NCBI GenBank assembly: GCA_963780395.1
Contig: CAWABY010000006.1
Location: 1 to 64,000 of the forward strand
Reading direction: 5' to 3'
From: VGBV01 sp963780395
Lineage (GTDB): Bacteria > Actinomycetota > Thermoleophilia > Solirubrobacterales > 70-9
Length of the DNA: 64,000 nucleotides
In this document: piece after piece, positions 25,034-33,673 of the stretch
How positions within the stretch are numbered: the stretch's first letter is position 1
Layout of the letters: every line of letters starts with the position of its first letter
Position numbers and translations under genes: made by a program
The notes under the pieces: generated by a model
What the model was told of the DNA's origin: nothing
Seen by the model: the letters and a program-made list of their open reading frames with translations, nothing else
Databases searched by the model: none

Positions 25034-25827
25034 CGCCGAGCCCCGAGCTGAACCACGTTCGCCGGGGCAGCGGCGATCCACTCTTGCTTCTCCACTCGCT
25101 GGGGGGCACCCTGGCGCAATGGAACCCGGTGATCGACAGCCTTGCCGAAAGCCGCGACGTGATCGCCGTCGACATGCCCGGCTTCGGGCGCTCGCAGGAG
25201 CTGACCCAGGGGGTGGAGCCGACGGCGCGGAACCTGGCCGCCGCCGTGCTGGCCTTCGTCGAGGGCCTGGGCCTGGGCTCCAAGCCGGGCGTCGCGGGGA
25301 TCTCGCTGGGCTCCTGGGTGTCCATCGAGTGCGGGCGCCAGGGTGGGGTGGACTCCGTGGTTGCCCTCTCTCCGGCCGGTTTCTGGCGCGAGCCCCTCCA
25401 ACCCCGGCGGAACTCGGCGTATGACCTCGCCAGAGCGATGCGTCCCCTGATGCCCCTCGCATTGCGGATCCGGGGCCTGCGCCATCGCGCCCTCGCCGGC
25501 AACGTCCATAACCCCGAGCGGGTGCCGCTGGCCGACGCGATCGCGCTGGTCCAGGGCTATGGCTCCGCCCGGGGCTACCCCGAGTCGAGTCGCCTGATGC
25601 GCGCCGGCACCGTCGGCGATCTCTCGGGTCTCGTGGTGCCGCTGACCCTCGCCTGGGCCGAGTACGACCGCCTGGTCCGCAACCGGCCGCTACCGGACGG
25701 GGTGCTGCCTCCGGGGGTGCGCCAGGTTGTGCTGCCCGGCTGCGGTCACGTCCCGACCTGGGATGACCCCGAGCTGGTTTCGCAAGTAATTCTGGAGGGA
25801 ACGACAGCGATGAGGAGGGCAGCATGA
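25030..25827 (+). CDS. Alpha/beta hydrolase
   Basis: The 265-residue protein has the oxyanion region LLLLHSLGGTLAQWNPV, the nucleophile elbow VAGISLGSWVSIE (GxSxG), an acid in LAWAEYDRLVR, and the His in LPGCGHVPTWDDPE. It is a serine esterase or hydrolase of unknown substrate. GTG at 25030 overlaps the GNAT stop (GTGA), which decides the start. It overlaps the VOC gene by four bases, so the three genes form an operon. Confidence 0.9.
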   Translation: MTPSPELNHVRRGSGDPLLLLHSLGGTLAQWNPVIDSLAESRDVIAVDMPGFGRSQELTQGVEPTARNLAAAVLAFVEGLGLGSKPGVAGISLGSWVSIECGRQGGVDSVVALSPAGFWREPLQPRRNSAYDLARAMRPLMPLALRIRGLRHRALAGNVHNPERVPLADAIALVQGYGSARGYPESSRLMRAGTVGDLSGLVVPLTLAWAEYDRLVRNRPLPDGVLPPGVRQVVLPGCGHVPTWDDPELVSQVILEGTTAMRRAA

Positions 25828-26621
25828 GCGAACGCGACAGCTACAACCCCGGCGAGTTCTGCTGGGTCGACCTGGCCGTCCCCAGCACCGAGGCCGGCGC
25901 CGAGTTCTACAACGAGCTGCTCGGGGTCGACTGGGAGCAGGGGGCCGAGGAGTTCGGCGGCTACGGCATGTTCACCCAGAAGGGCAAGGTCGTCGCCGGC
26001 ATGGGCCCGCTCCAGAACGAGGAGCACCCGCCTGCGTGGTCGGGCTACATCAGCGTGGAGGACGCCGACGCGACCGCCGCAAAGGTGAAGGAGGCCGGGG
26101 GAACCGTCTTCGTCGACCCCTTCGACGTCGCCACGGCGGGACGGATGGCGGTCTGCCACGACCCGCAGGGCGCCTTCTTCAGCATCTGGCAGCCGGGGGA
26201 GACCGCCGGGGCCCAGCTCGTGAACGAGGTCGGCACCTGGACCTGGAACCACCTGACGACCACTGACCTCGACGGCGCCAAGAAGTTCTACGGCGACGTG
26301 TTCGGCTGGACGCTCGAGAAGGCCGAGGAGGCGCCGCCGGAATCGCCCTTCTTCATGTGGCAGGTCGCCGATCAGAAGTGGGAGGAGGGGATCGGCGGCG
26401 CGATGGCGATGGGCGATGACGTGCCCGAAGGCATCCCGCCCAACTGGTCGGCCTACTTCGCCGTCGAGAACGCGGATGAGGCCGTGAAGACGACGAGCGA
26501 GGGCGGGGGCCAGGTGGTGATGCCCGTGACCGAAATCCCGATCGGCAGGCTCGCCGTCCTGATCGATCCCCAGGGCGCATCGCTCGGGATCATCGAGCCG
26601 AACTACCCGGAGCCGCGCTAG
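25824..26621 (+). CDS. Two-domain VOC (glyoxalase-like) protein
   Basis: The 265-residue protein contains two VOC repeats. The first begins FCWVDLAVPSTEAGAEFYNE and ends GRMAVCHDPQGAFFSIWQPG; the second begins WNHLTTTDLDGAKKFYGDVF and ends GRLAVLIDPQGASLGIIEPN. Metal ligands and function vary in this superfamily, and no specific enzyme is implied. It is the last gene of the GNAT/hydrolase operon and tail to tail with the aldehyde dehydrogenase (adjacent stops). Confidence 0.9.
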   Translation: MSERDSYNPGEFCWVDLAVPSTEAGAEFYNELLGVDWEQGAEEFGGYGMFTQKGKVVAGMGPLQNEEHPPAWSGYISVEDADATAAKVKEAGGTVFVDPFDVATAGRMAVCHDPQGAFFSIWQPGETAGAQLVNEVGTWTWNHLTTTDLDGAKKFYGDVFGWTLEKAEEAPPESPFFMWQVADQKWEEGIGGAMAMGDDVPEGIPPNWSAYFAVENADEAVKTTSEGGGQVVMPVTEIPIGRLAVLIDPQGASLGIIEPNYPEPR

Positions 26622-28085
26622 CTACCAGCGCGCCGTCACGACCTTCTTGCGGGTGTAGAACTCGACGGCGTCGTTGCCGTTGGCGTGCAGGTCGCCGTCG
26701 AGGGAGTCCTTCCAGCCCGAGAAGGGGAACCAGGCGACCGGCGCGGGGACGCCGATGTTGACGCCCAGCATGCCGGCCTCGACGCCGTAGCGGTACTCGC
26801 GGGCGGCGTCGCCGGACTGGGTGAAGATCGAGCCCGAGTTGCCGTAGCGGGAGCCATTGACGAACTCGAGCGCGTCGTCGAGGTCGGCGGCCCGGACGAA
26901 GGCCAGCACGGGGCCGAAGAGCTCCTCGCGGGCCAGGTCCGACTCGTGGTCGTCGGTCTCGACGATGGTGGGCTCGAGGAAGGAGCCGGCCTCGCCGCCG
27001 TTGATGCGGCCGTCGAGGACGATCTCGGCGCCGCCGTCCACGGCCTCGCCGACCATGCGCTCGGCGCGCTCGCGGGAGTCGGGGCCGACCATCGGGCAGA
27101 CGTCGGTGTCGGGATCGGAGCCGGCGCCGACCTTGAGCGCCTCGGCAGCGGAGCGGAGCGCTTCGCGGACCTCGTCCTGGCGCTTGGCATCGCCGACGGC
27201 GACCAGGACCGAGCCCGCCAGGCAGCGCTGGCCGGCGGCGCCGAACGAGGACTGCATGATCGCGGGCACCGACTTGCCGAGGTCGGCATCGGGCATCACC
27301 ACCAGCGAGTTCTTGGCGCCGCCCAGCGCCTGCACCCGCTTGCCCGTCTCGGCGCTGCGGGTGGCGACGAACCTGGCCGTCGAGGCCTGGCCGACGAAGG
27401 AGATGGCGTCGATCCCGGGGCTGTCGAGAATGGCGGTGACGGCGTCGCGGGCGCCGTGCACGAGGTTGACGACGCCGGGCGGGAAGATCTCGCGCTCGGC
27501 GATCAGCTCGAAGATCCGCTGCGAGGGGCGCGGGTCGCGCTCGGATGGCTTGAGGATGAAGGTGTTGCCGCAGGCGACCGCGTAGGGCAGGAACCAGAGC
27601 GGGATCATGGTCGGGAAGTTGAAAGGGGTGATCGCGGCGACGACGCCGACCGGCTGGCGCACCATCTCCACGTCAAGGCCCCTGGCGACCCCCTCCAGGT
27701 TCTGGCCCTTCATCAGGTGGGGGATCGCGATCGCGGACTCGACCGACTCGATCCCGCGGCCGACCTCGCCGGCGGCGTCGTCGAGGGTCTTGCCCATGTC
27801 GGCGGTCACCAGCGCCGCCAGCTCCTCGCGGTGCTCGTCGAGGACCTCGCGCAGCGCCATCATGGCGCGGGCGCGCTGCGGCACGGGGGTCCCTCGCCAG
27901 GCCGGGAACGCTTCGCGCGCGGCGCGCACCGCCTGCTCCACGTCCGCCTCGCCCGAGAGCGGCACGTAGGCGGCCAGCTCGGCGGTGGCGGGGTCTCGGT
28001 CCTCCAGCGTCGAGTCGACGGCGGCCTGCCGGAACTCGCCGCCGATGAAGTTTGGGAGCGTCTGGACGTCCGTGACCGTGCTCAT
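26622..28085 (-). CDS. mmsA: CoA-acylating methylmalonate-semialdehyde dehydrogenase-like enzyme
   Basis: The 487-residue protein has PVGVVAAITPFNFPTMIPLW, ACGNTFILKPSERDPRPSQR, VGQASTARFVA, VQALGGAKNSLVVMPDADLG and the catalytic Cys in GAAGQRCLAGSVLVAVGDAK, all typical of MmsA. It would oxidise methylmalonate or malonate semialdehyde to propionyl- or acetyl-CoA in valine, inositol or beta-alanine breakdown. The ATG at 28085 begins the family's usual N-terminus (LPNFIGGEF). It stands alone between a hairpin and the VOC gene. Confidence 0.88.
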   Translation of the reverse strand: MSTVTDVQTLPNFIGGEFRQAAVDSTLEDRDPATAELAAYVPLSGEADVEQAVRAAREAFPAWRGTPVPQRARAMMALREVLDEHREELAALVTADMGKTLDDAAGEVGRGIESVESAIAIPHLMKGQNLEGVARGLDVEMVRQPVGVVAAITPFNFPTMIPLWFLPYAVACGNTFILKPSERDPRPSQRIFELIAEREIFPPGVVNLVHGARDAVTAILDSPGIDAISFVGQASTARFVATRSAETGKRVQALGGAKNSLVVMPDADLGKSVPAIMQSSFGAAGQRCLAGSVLVAVGDAKRQDEVREALRSAAEALKVGAGSDPDTDVCPMVGPDSRERAERMVGEAVDGGAEIVLDGRINGGEAGSFLEPTIVETDDHESDLAREELFGPVLAFVRAADLDDALEFVNGSRYGNSGSIFTQSGDAAREYRYGVEAGMLGVNIGVPAPVAWFPFSGWKDSLDGDLHANGNDAVEFYTRKKVVTARW

Positions 28086-28106
28086 GGGCTCAACGTCAGC
28101 GTAGCG

Positions 28107-28125
28107 CCGCGCGGGCCCCGCGCGG
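28107..28125 (-). terminator. GC hairpin after the Lys-rich exported protein gene
   Basis: CCGCGCGGG and CCCGCGCGG arms around one central base, directly after the stop at 28126 on the minus strand. Confidence 0.45.
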
Positions 28126-28812
28126 TCAGCGCTTCTTCTTCTTCTTGCACTTCTTCTTTTTCGAGGCGGCGGCCAGGCTCTTGCCCTTCTTCTTTTTCTT
28201 CTTGCACTTCTTCTTGGGCAGCGGATAGCCCCGGAAGGGCGGGGTGACATAGGTCTTGAACCCCAGATCGTCATCGACGCCGCTGGCCTGTTGCCAGTTG
28301 CCACCCGGGGGGAGGGGGTCGTTGCTGACGAACATCGCGCCGGGCGAATACGGGTTCCCTGCGTTCTGATAGCGCCACCCCACGGTGTCGCCGGCCGTCC
28401 CCGGCATGTAGGCGAGGACGGCGTACTGCGTGCCTGCCGTAACGGGGACGGGCGTCGCGAAGGTGACCGGTTCGAACGCCTCAGTAGTTCCGATAGCCGA
28501 GGTAGGGAGGCTGGCGGTGGCGAGAACCCCGGTACCGGGTTGACCAGCGGAGGTGTTGCGTATCTCGACGGTGACGGAAGCCGGCGGGGTGCCGACCTTC
28601 AAAAGCAACAGATCGACTCGGTCCAGCCCCCCGCTGATGCCCGCCGTGAAGGTCTGAGCAGGGGTACTGGTTTGGAGGAGACCGGCACCATTGGTGGAGT
28701 TGGTTTGCTGCTGATCGAGCGTCCCGGCGGAGGCCGTAGACGCGGATGCAAGCACGAGCGCAGTCGTTGCCGCCAGCGCGGAAAGCAGGATGCGCGAACT
28801 CCTCATTCTCAT
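28126..28812 (-). CDS. Exported protein with Lys/Cys-rich C-terminal tail
   Basis: The 228-residue protein has a signal peptide (MRMRSSRILLSALAATTALV, then LASASTASAG) and a beta-rich domain with repeats of AGTQYAVLAYMPG-like strands. The C-terminal tail carries two clusters, KKKCKKKKKKGK and KKKKCKKKKKR. A similar cluster occurs just after the signal peptide of the metalloprotease at 57.9 kb. The tail may bind cell-wall polyanions or be a sorting mark; both are guesses. Starts at 28812 and 28806 are possible. No family was recognised. Confidence 0.75.
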   Translation of the reverse strand: MRMRSSRILLSALAATTALVLASASTASAGTLDQQQTNSTNGAGLLQTSTPAQTFTAGISGGLDRVDLLLLKVGTPPASVTVEIRNTSAGQPGTGVLATASLPTSAIGTTEAFEPVTFATPVPVTAGTQYAVLAYMPGTAGDTVGWRYQNAGNPYSPGAMFVSNDPLPPGGNWQQASGVDDDLGFKTYVTPPFRGYPLPKKKCKKKKKKGKSLAAASKKKKCKKKKKR

Positions 28813-28823
28813 ACGGTAGACGC

Positions 28824-29462
28824 TTAGTTGCCCTGCTTGCGGAGCTGCTCGATCGTGAGACCGCTCAGGACCGACTCGGGCTGGCTCGACGTCGGGCGCC
28901 GGCGGGCGTCGGCGCCCTCGCCCTTCTTCTTGATCAGCAGCCACTGCTCGCGGTCGCCGGGGTCGCTCGTGCGGACCAGCGCGTAAGGGCCCTTGATCTT
29001 CTCGCCCAGCAGGAACAGCTTCAGGTCGCCTTTCTCCAGCGCCTCCTCCAGGCTCAGCTCGCGGCCGCTGCGGGTCTTGGAGATGTTCTCGTAGACGCCG
29101 CGGTCCCAGACGATCATCTCGCCGCCGCCGTACTCGCCCTTGGGGATCACGCCCTCCCAGGTCAGGTACTCGAGCGGGTGGTCCTCGGTGCGCATCGCCA
29201 GGCGCTTGTCGCGCGGGTCCAGCGAGGGGCCCTTGGGCACGGCCCATGACGCGAGCGTGCCGCCGATCTCCAGGCGCAGGTCGTAGTGGAGCGAGGTGGC
29301 GGCGTGCTTCTGGATCGCGAAGCGGGGGTGGCGGCGCTTCGCCTTCGAGCGCTTGCCCTTGCCGCTGGGCTCGCCGGTCTTGCTGAAGTCGCGCTTGCGC
29401 TCGTACTCGGAGAGCTTGGACCGCCCCTTGGCCGGCTTTTTCGCGGGCTTCTTGGCGGCCAC
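28824..29462 (-). CDS. LigD-type 3'-phosphoesterase (PE domain) as a separate protein
   Basis: A 212-residue protein with a basic Lys/Ala N-terminus and the PE signature: RHPRFAIQKHAATSLHYDLR (catalytic His), GGTLASWAVPKGPSLDPRDK, HPLEYLTWEGVIPKGEYGGG, and WLLIKKKGEGAD. It trims 3' ends during end joining and in other bacteria is fused to the LigD ligase and polymerase. Here it stands alone. GTG at 29462 follows the acyltransferase stop by one base, so it is probably cotranscribed with that unrelated gene. Confidence 0.9.
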   Translation of the reverse strand: MAAKKPAKKPAKGRSKLSEYERKRDFSKTGEPSGKGKRSKAKRRHPRFAIQKHAATSLHYDLRLEIGGTLASWAVPKGPSLDPRDKRLAMRTEDHPLEYLTWEGVIPKGEYGGGEMIVWDRGVYENISKTRSGRELSLEEALEKGDLKLFLLGEKIKGPYALVRTSDPGDREQWLLIKKKGEGADARRRPTSSQPESVLSGLTIEQLRKQGN

Positions 29463-29463
29463 G

Positions 29464-30783
29464 TCAGCTCCCCCCGCAGGCCTGCTCGAGCTCGTCGACG
29501 GAGTCGTCGAGGGCCGCGGCGAGCTCATCGAGGGCCCCGATCGCATCCGGGTCCGAGCAGAGCCCGAAGGCGAGGTCGCCGCCCAGCGACACCACCGAGA
29601 CGCGCAGCGCGTGGCGGTCGGCGGGCTCGGCGAAGGAGACCAGGCCGGTCACCTCGTGCCCGAGGATCGAGGGCCGCTCTCGCGGGCCCGGCACGTTGGA
29701 GACCGAGAGCGCGAACTCACGCGGGCCCGAGGTGAGCCGGGTGACTCCCTCGTAGAGCGGACGAAACCGGCCGACCGCGTGGAAGAAGTCATAGAGGGTC
29801 TGGGCGTCGTGGTCGAGCTTGCGCTCGCTGGTCTCGGTGTTGACCGCGAGCAGCCGCGCGAGGGCGTCGGGCTCGGACAGCGGCAGGTCGACGTTCAGGA
29901 ACGAGTCGCGGTTTCCGCTCTTGCCTTCATCCTCTTCGCGGCTGTGCAGGCAGACCGGGATCTGCACGCGGATCGTCTCGCCGCTGTCGTCGAGCCAGCG
30001 GCGCAGGCCGCCGGCGACCGTCGCCAGCACCACGTCGTTGACGGTGACGCCCTCGCCCGCGTTGTGCTCGATCGCCTTCAGGCGCGCCAGAGGGAAGGCC
30101 CTCCAGGCGACCTCGCGGTCGGGGCCGATGTGGCGGTCGAGGACGGTGTCCGAGCCCGGGCGCAGCTCGCGGCGGAGGGCACCGCCGATTTCCTTCGCGC
30201 GCGCAACGCGACCCGGCTTCGCCACACCTTGCAGCGGCTGCGCCGCAGGCGATCGTCGCGGCGGCTGACGCCGCCGCTCGTCAGGAGGGCGGCTTGCCGC
30301 TGCAGAGGGATCCCAGAGCAACTCGCCGACCAGCCGGATGGCGGTGACGCCGTCGGCCATCGCGTGGTGCACCCGGACGATCAGGGCGGTGCCGCCGTCG
30401 TCGAGCGGAGCCACGTCTATCCGCCACAGCGGCCGCTCATGGTCGAGGCGCTCGGCGAGCAACTCGCCCGCCAACTCGCGCAGCCCCGCGTGATCCAGCG
30501 GAACCGCGGTTGCCGCCTCGGCGACGTGCCATTCGAGGTCGGGGTCGGCGTCCACCCAAGTTGGGGCATTGGCGCCCGGATCGTCGACGCGCTGGCGCAG
30601 CCTGGGCAGCGACCCGATGCGCTCGGCGACGCGCTCGCGCAGGCGTGCGGCGTCGAGAGCGCCGCCGCTCCGGTCGGGCCCAAGCAGGAGCACCTTGCCA
30701 GTGTGGCCCTTGATCGCCGCCGACTCCAGACGCAGGATCTGGGCGTCGTCGAAGCTCAGCGGCTCGGGCTCGATCGTGCTCAT
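29464..30783 (-). CDS. WS/DGAT-family O-acyltransferase
   Basis: The 439-residue protein has the acyltransferase motif LIVRVHHAMADGVTAIRLVG (HHxxxDG) near residue 130, TVNDVVLATVAGGLRRWL, and FALSVSNVPGPRERPSILGH near the C-terminus. The family makes wax esters or triacylglycerol from acyl-CoA at the membrane face. A separate small phosphoesterase gene follows. ATG at 30783 has no clear ribosome site. Confidence 0.9.
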   Translation of the reverse strand: MSTIEPEPLSFDDAQILRLESAAIKGHTGKVLLLGPDRSGGALDAARLRERVAERIGSLPRLRQRVDDPGANAPTWVDADPDLEWHVAEAATAVPLDHAGLRELAGELLAERLDHERPLWRIDVAPLDDGGTALIVRVHHAMADGVTAIRLVGELLWDPSAAASRPPDERRRQPPRRSPAAQPLQGVAKPGRVARAKEIGGALRRELRPGSDTVLDRHIGPDREVAWRAFPLARLKAIEHNAGEGVTVNDVVLATVAGGLRRWLDDSGETIRVQIPVCLHSREEDEGKSGNRDSFLNVDLPLSEPDALARLLAVNTETSERKLDHDAQTLYDFFHAVGRFRPLYEGVTRLTSGPREFALSVSNVPGPRERPSILGHEVTGLVSFAEPADRHALRVSVVSLGGDLAFGLCSDPDAIGALDELAAALDDSVDELEQACGGS

Positions 30784-30874
30784 CGCCACCAATGATGCCC
30801 GCGGGCGCGGGTGTTTTCCTCGCTGAGCGCCGGGTACGCGATGGGGGACCAATCAAAAGGAGTTGTGAGAAACG

Positions 30875-31057
30875 ATGGGCGAGAACATCGATGAGGCCAA
30901 GGGCCGCACCAAGGAAGCTGCGGGCGACCTGACCGACGACGACGGCCTGAAGCGGGAGGGCAAGGTCGACAAGGCCACGTCCGATATCAAGGAGAAGGGC
31001 GACGACGCCGCGGACAAGGTCAAGGACGTCCTCAACCGCGACAAGGACAGGGACTAG
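30875..31057 (+). CDS. CsbD-family stress protein
   Basis: The 60-residue highly charged protein (MGENIDEAKGRTKEAAGDLT, DDDGLKREGKVDKATSDIKE) is a CsbD-like helix-rich protein usually induced by general stress. Its role is unknown. The ATG has an AAAGGAG ribosome site at 12 bases. A strong hairpin follows eight bases after the stop. Confidence 0.92.
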   Translation: MGENIDEAKGRTKEAAGDLTDDDGLKREGKVDKATSDIKEKGDDAADKVKDVLNRDKDRD

Positions 31058-31064
31058 CAAGGGG

Positions 31065-31095
31065 AAGCCGGCCGGGGCAGCGCCCCGGCCGGCTT
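31065..31095. terminator. Strong hairpin between convergent genes
   Basis: Perfect 14-base arms (AAGCCGGCCGGGGC with its complement) and an AGC loop between the CsbD gene and the osmoprotectant SBP gene. It may serve both strands. Confidence 0.75.
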
Positions 31096-31122
31096 CGTGT
31101 TGCTTGCGCTGCTTTGGCCTGA

Positions 31123-32104
31123 CTACTCGACGTAGCCCTCTTCCTGCAGGTACTGGGTGGCGACCGCGGTGGCCTCCTCGCGATCGATGTCGACCCGGGC
31201 GTTGAGCTCCTGCATGACCTCGTCCGTGAGGCCCTCCTGGACGAGCTCGATCGTCTCCTGGTAATCGGGTCCGGCCTCGTCGACCGTGGCCTGGTCGGTC
31301 ACGAACGCGGGGTTGCCCGCTGCCGGGAAGACGTTCTGGTCGTCCTCGAGGATCACGTAGTCGTCCGAGGCCGCGAGCTCGCCGTCGAGCGTGAACAGGA
31401 TCGAGAGGTCCGCCTGCCCGTCGTCGAGCACCGGATAGCGCTGCTCGATGTCAACGGGGGTGAACTTCTTGAACTGAAGGCCGTAGCCGTCCTCCAGCCC
31501 GACCAGGCAGTCCACTCGCTGGCGGCACTCGGGCGAGCCGAACAGGACCAGGTCCTGGCTCTGGCCCTCGAGATCGGAGATCGTCTCGACCCCGAGCTCA
31601 TCCGCCCTTGTGGCGAGGAGCCCGACCGCGTTCGCGCTCTCGAACGGGGCCGGCTCGAACATCACCAGGCCGTCCTTCTCGAACTCTGCGCGGGCCTGAG
31701 TCGCCGCCTCGCCTACGTCGGTCGGCACCGCGTCGGGCGCCGCGCCGTAGAACGTGGTCAGAGCGGTCGTCGTGTACTCGGGATAGCCGCTGATCTCACC
31801 GGCCTTGAGCGCCTCCAGGGCGACCTGCTCGGAACCGAGGCTGAGGTCGGTCTGGACCGTGTAGCCGGCCGCCTCGAGCGCCTGGGCGTAGATCTCGCCG
31901 AGGACGATCTGCTCGGTGAAGTTCTTCGACCCGACCGTGATCTGCTTGCCCGAGTTGTCGGAGTTGCTCTCGATCAGCGAGCCGGACGCTATCACCGCCC
32001 CCATCTCCTCCATCGTCATCGTCATCGCCGCACGCGGCGACGCCAAGCGCAAGCACGAACGCCGCCATCAGCGCGAACAGGGTGCGCCACCGCTTGTCGT
32101 GCAT
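31123..32104 (-). CDS. Osmoprotectant ABC transporter substrate-binding lipoprotein, one frameshift
   Basis: The N-terminus has a signal and lipobox (TLFALMAAFVLALGVAAC, then acidic Asp run), a shift near 31995, then GKQITVGSKNFTEQIVLGEI, which is characteristic of OpuC/ProX-like proteins. The C-terminus ends VATQYLQEEGYVE. It should bind glycine betaine, choline or a related quaternary amine outside the cell. It is the last gene of a four-gene operon whose permeases and ATPase lie upstream. Confidence 0.88.
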
Positions 32105-32174
32105 TCAGCACTTGACCCTCCTGTCTTTCGGGGCGCCACCTACCGATGACCGGGGGCGTGTGAACGCCGTGATC

Positions 32175-32900
32175 CTATGCCGCTGCGCGCTGGCGTGCCA
32201 GCTTCAGCCCCTTCGGCGTCAGCAGCCGCTGCAGCCCGGCCAGGCCCAGCTCGACCAGGATCGCCAGCAGCGCGACCAGGATCGCGCCCGCGATCACGCC
32301 CTCGTCGCCGTAGACGTTGGGGCCCAGGATGAAGTCGCCGAGCGTGATCACCCCGGCCAGCGGGGCGATCGTGGCGGTGGCGATGATGTTGATGGCACCC
32401 GTGCGAACCCCGCTCATGATCGTCGGCACCGCCAGCGGCAGCTCGACCCGGGTCAGGATCTGGAAGTCGTTCATCCCCATCCCGCGCGCCGCCTCGACGG
32501 CGTTGGGATCGACCTGGCGCACTCCGACGAACGAGTTGGTCAGGATCGGCGGGATCCCAAGCACCATCAAGGCGATTGCGACGTTGAAGAAGCCGAAGCC
32601 GACGAAGGCCACCACCAGTGCGATCAGGGCCAGCTCGGGGACCGCGCGCCAGGAGTTGCCGACGCTGATCGCGAACGTCTCTCCCTTGCCGTAGTGGCCC
32701 AGCACCGCGCCCGCCGGCAGCGCGATGACGAGCGAGACCGCCAGCGCCACCGCGCTGATCTCGATGTGGGTCTGGGTGAACTCCCAGACCTGATCGAGGC
32801 CGCCGACCTCGCGGCCGCCGGTGAAGCGAGTGGTCTGCGGCTCGAAGATGAACTCGATGGCGCCGCCGAAGTTGCCGAGGAAGGCGAGCGGCAGGATCAT
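32175..32900 (-). CDS. Osmoprotectant ABC transporter permease
   Basis: The 241-residue protein has five or six membrane segments and the cytoplasmic EAA-like loop (EAARGMGMNDFQILTRVELP). It pairs with the neighbouring permease and ends 70 bases before the SBP gene. The start overlaps the other permease by four bases. Confidence 0.92.
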   Translation of the reverse strand: MILPLAFLGNFGGAIEFIFEPQTTRFTGGREVGGLDQVWEFTQTHIEISAVALAVSLVIALPAGAVLGHYGKGETFAISVGNSWRAVPELALIALVVAFVGFGFFNVAIALMVLGIPPILTNSFVGVRQVDPNAVEAARGMGMNDFQILTRVELPLAVPTIMSGVRTGAINIIATATIAPLAGVITLGDFILGPNVYGDEGVIAGAILVALLAILVELGLAGLQRLLTPKGLKLARQRAAA

Positions 32901-33673
32901 GAGGCCGTCCTGCGGAACATCTCGAAGAAGCGCCCCTTGCGATGCTCCTTGGCGCCCTCGGAGCGCCAGGGCGTGATCAAGGCCTGTAGCAACACCAGCA
33001 GCAGGTCAAAGATCACCGCCATCACCACGCAGATCAGCGAGGCGATGATCACGTTCGTCTTGAAGTCGATCTGGCCGGTGAACTCGCCGCCGAGCCCGCC
33101 GCCCCCCGCGAACACGGCCAGGGTGGCGATCGCGACGGTGGAGACGGTCGCGATCCGCAGCCCGGCGATGAGCTCGGGGACGGCCAGCGGCAGCTCGACC
33201 CGGCGGAAGAGCTGGTTCTCGGTCATGCCCATGCCGAGGCCTGCCTCCTTGGCGCCCTCGGGGACGTTGGCCAGCCCGGCGACGATGTTGCGGTAGATGA
33301 TCTGGAGGTTGAAGGCCGTCAGCGCGATGATCGCCGTGACCTGCCCCCGCCCGGTGATCGGCAGCAGCAGCGCGAAGAACGCCACCGAGGGGATCGTGTA
33401 CAGGATCCCGGTCGCGCCCAGGAAGGTGGGCATGAGCCAACGCCGGCGGTGCGAGAGGAAGGCGAGCGCGAAGGCGATCAGGAAGCCGGCGACTACCGAG
33501 ACCCCGACCAGGACGATGTGCTCGAGGGTGGGGTCGACATAGCGGTCGTAGTTGTCGGCGGCCCAGTCGAAGCAGAAGAAGGGGTTGCGCTCGGGACAGC
33601 TCTCGCCCGTGCGCTCGCGGATCTCGACCTGGGCCAGCAGCTGCGCCGCAGCGCCGGCGTCAGGCATCGCCAT
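32897..33673 (-). CDS. Osmoprotectant ABC transporter permease
   Basis: About 258 residues with an N-terminal extracytoplasmic stretch containing two Cys (SCPERNPFFCFDWA) and five membrane segments. The EAA loop is EAGLGMGMTENQLFRRVELP. The ATG at 33673 overlaps the ATPase end by 14 bases; an ATG six bases later is the alternative. The frame is open further upstream but there it is only a shadow of the ATPase gene. Confidence 0.9.
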   Translation of the reverse strand: MAMPDAGAAAQLLAQVEIRERTGESCPERNPFFCFDWAADNYDRYVDPTLEHIVLVGVSVVAGFLIAFALAFLSHRRRWLMPTFLGATGILYTIPSVAFFALLLPITGRGQVTAIIALTAFNLQIIYRNIVAGLANVPEGAKEAGLGMGMTENQLFRRVELPLAVPELIAGLRIATVSTVAIATLAVFAGGGGLGGEFTGQIDFKTNVIIASLICVVMAVIFDLLLVLLQALITPWRSEGAKEHRKGRFFEMFRRTAS

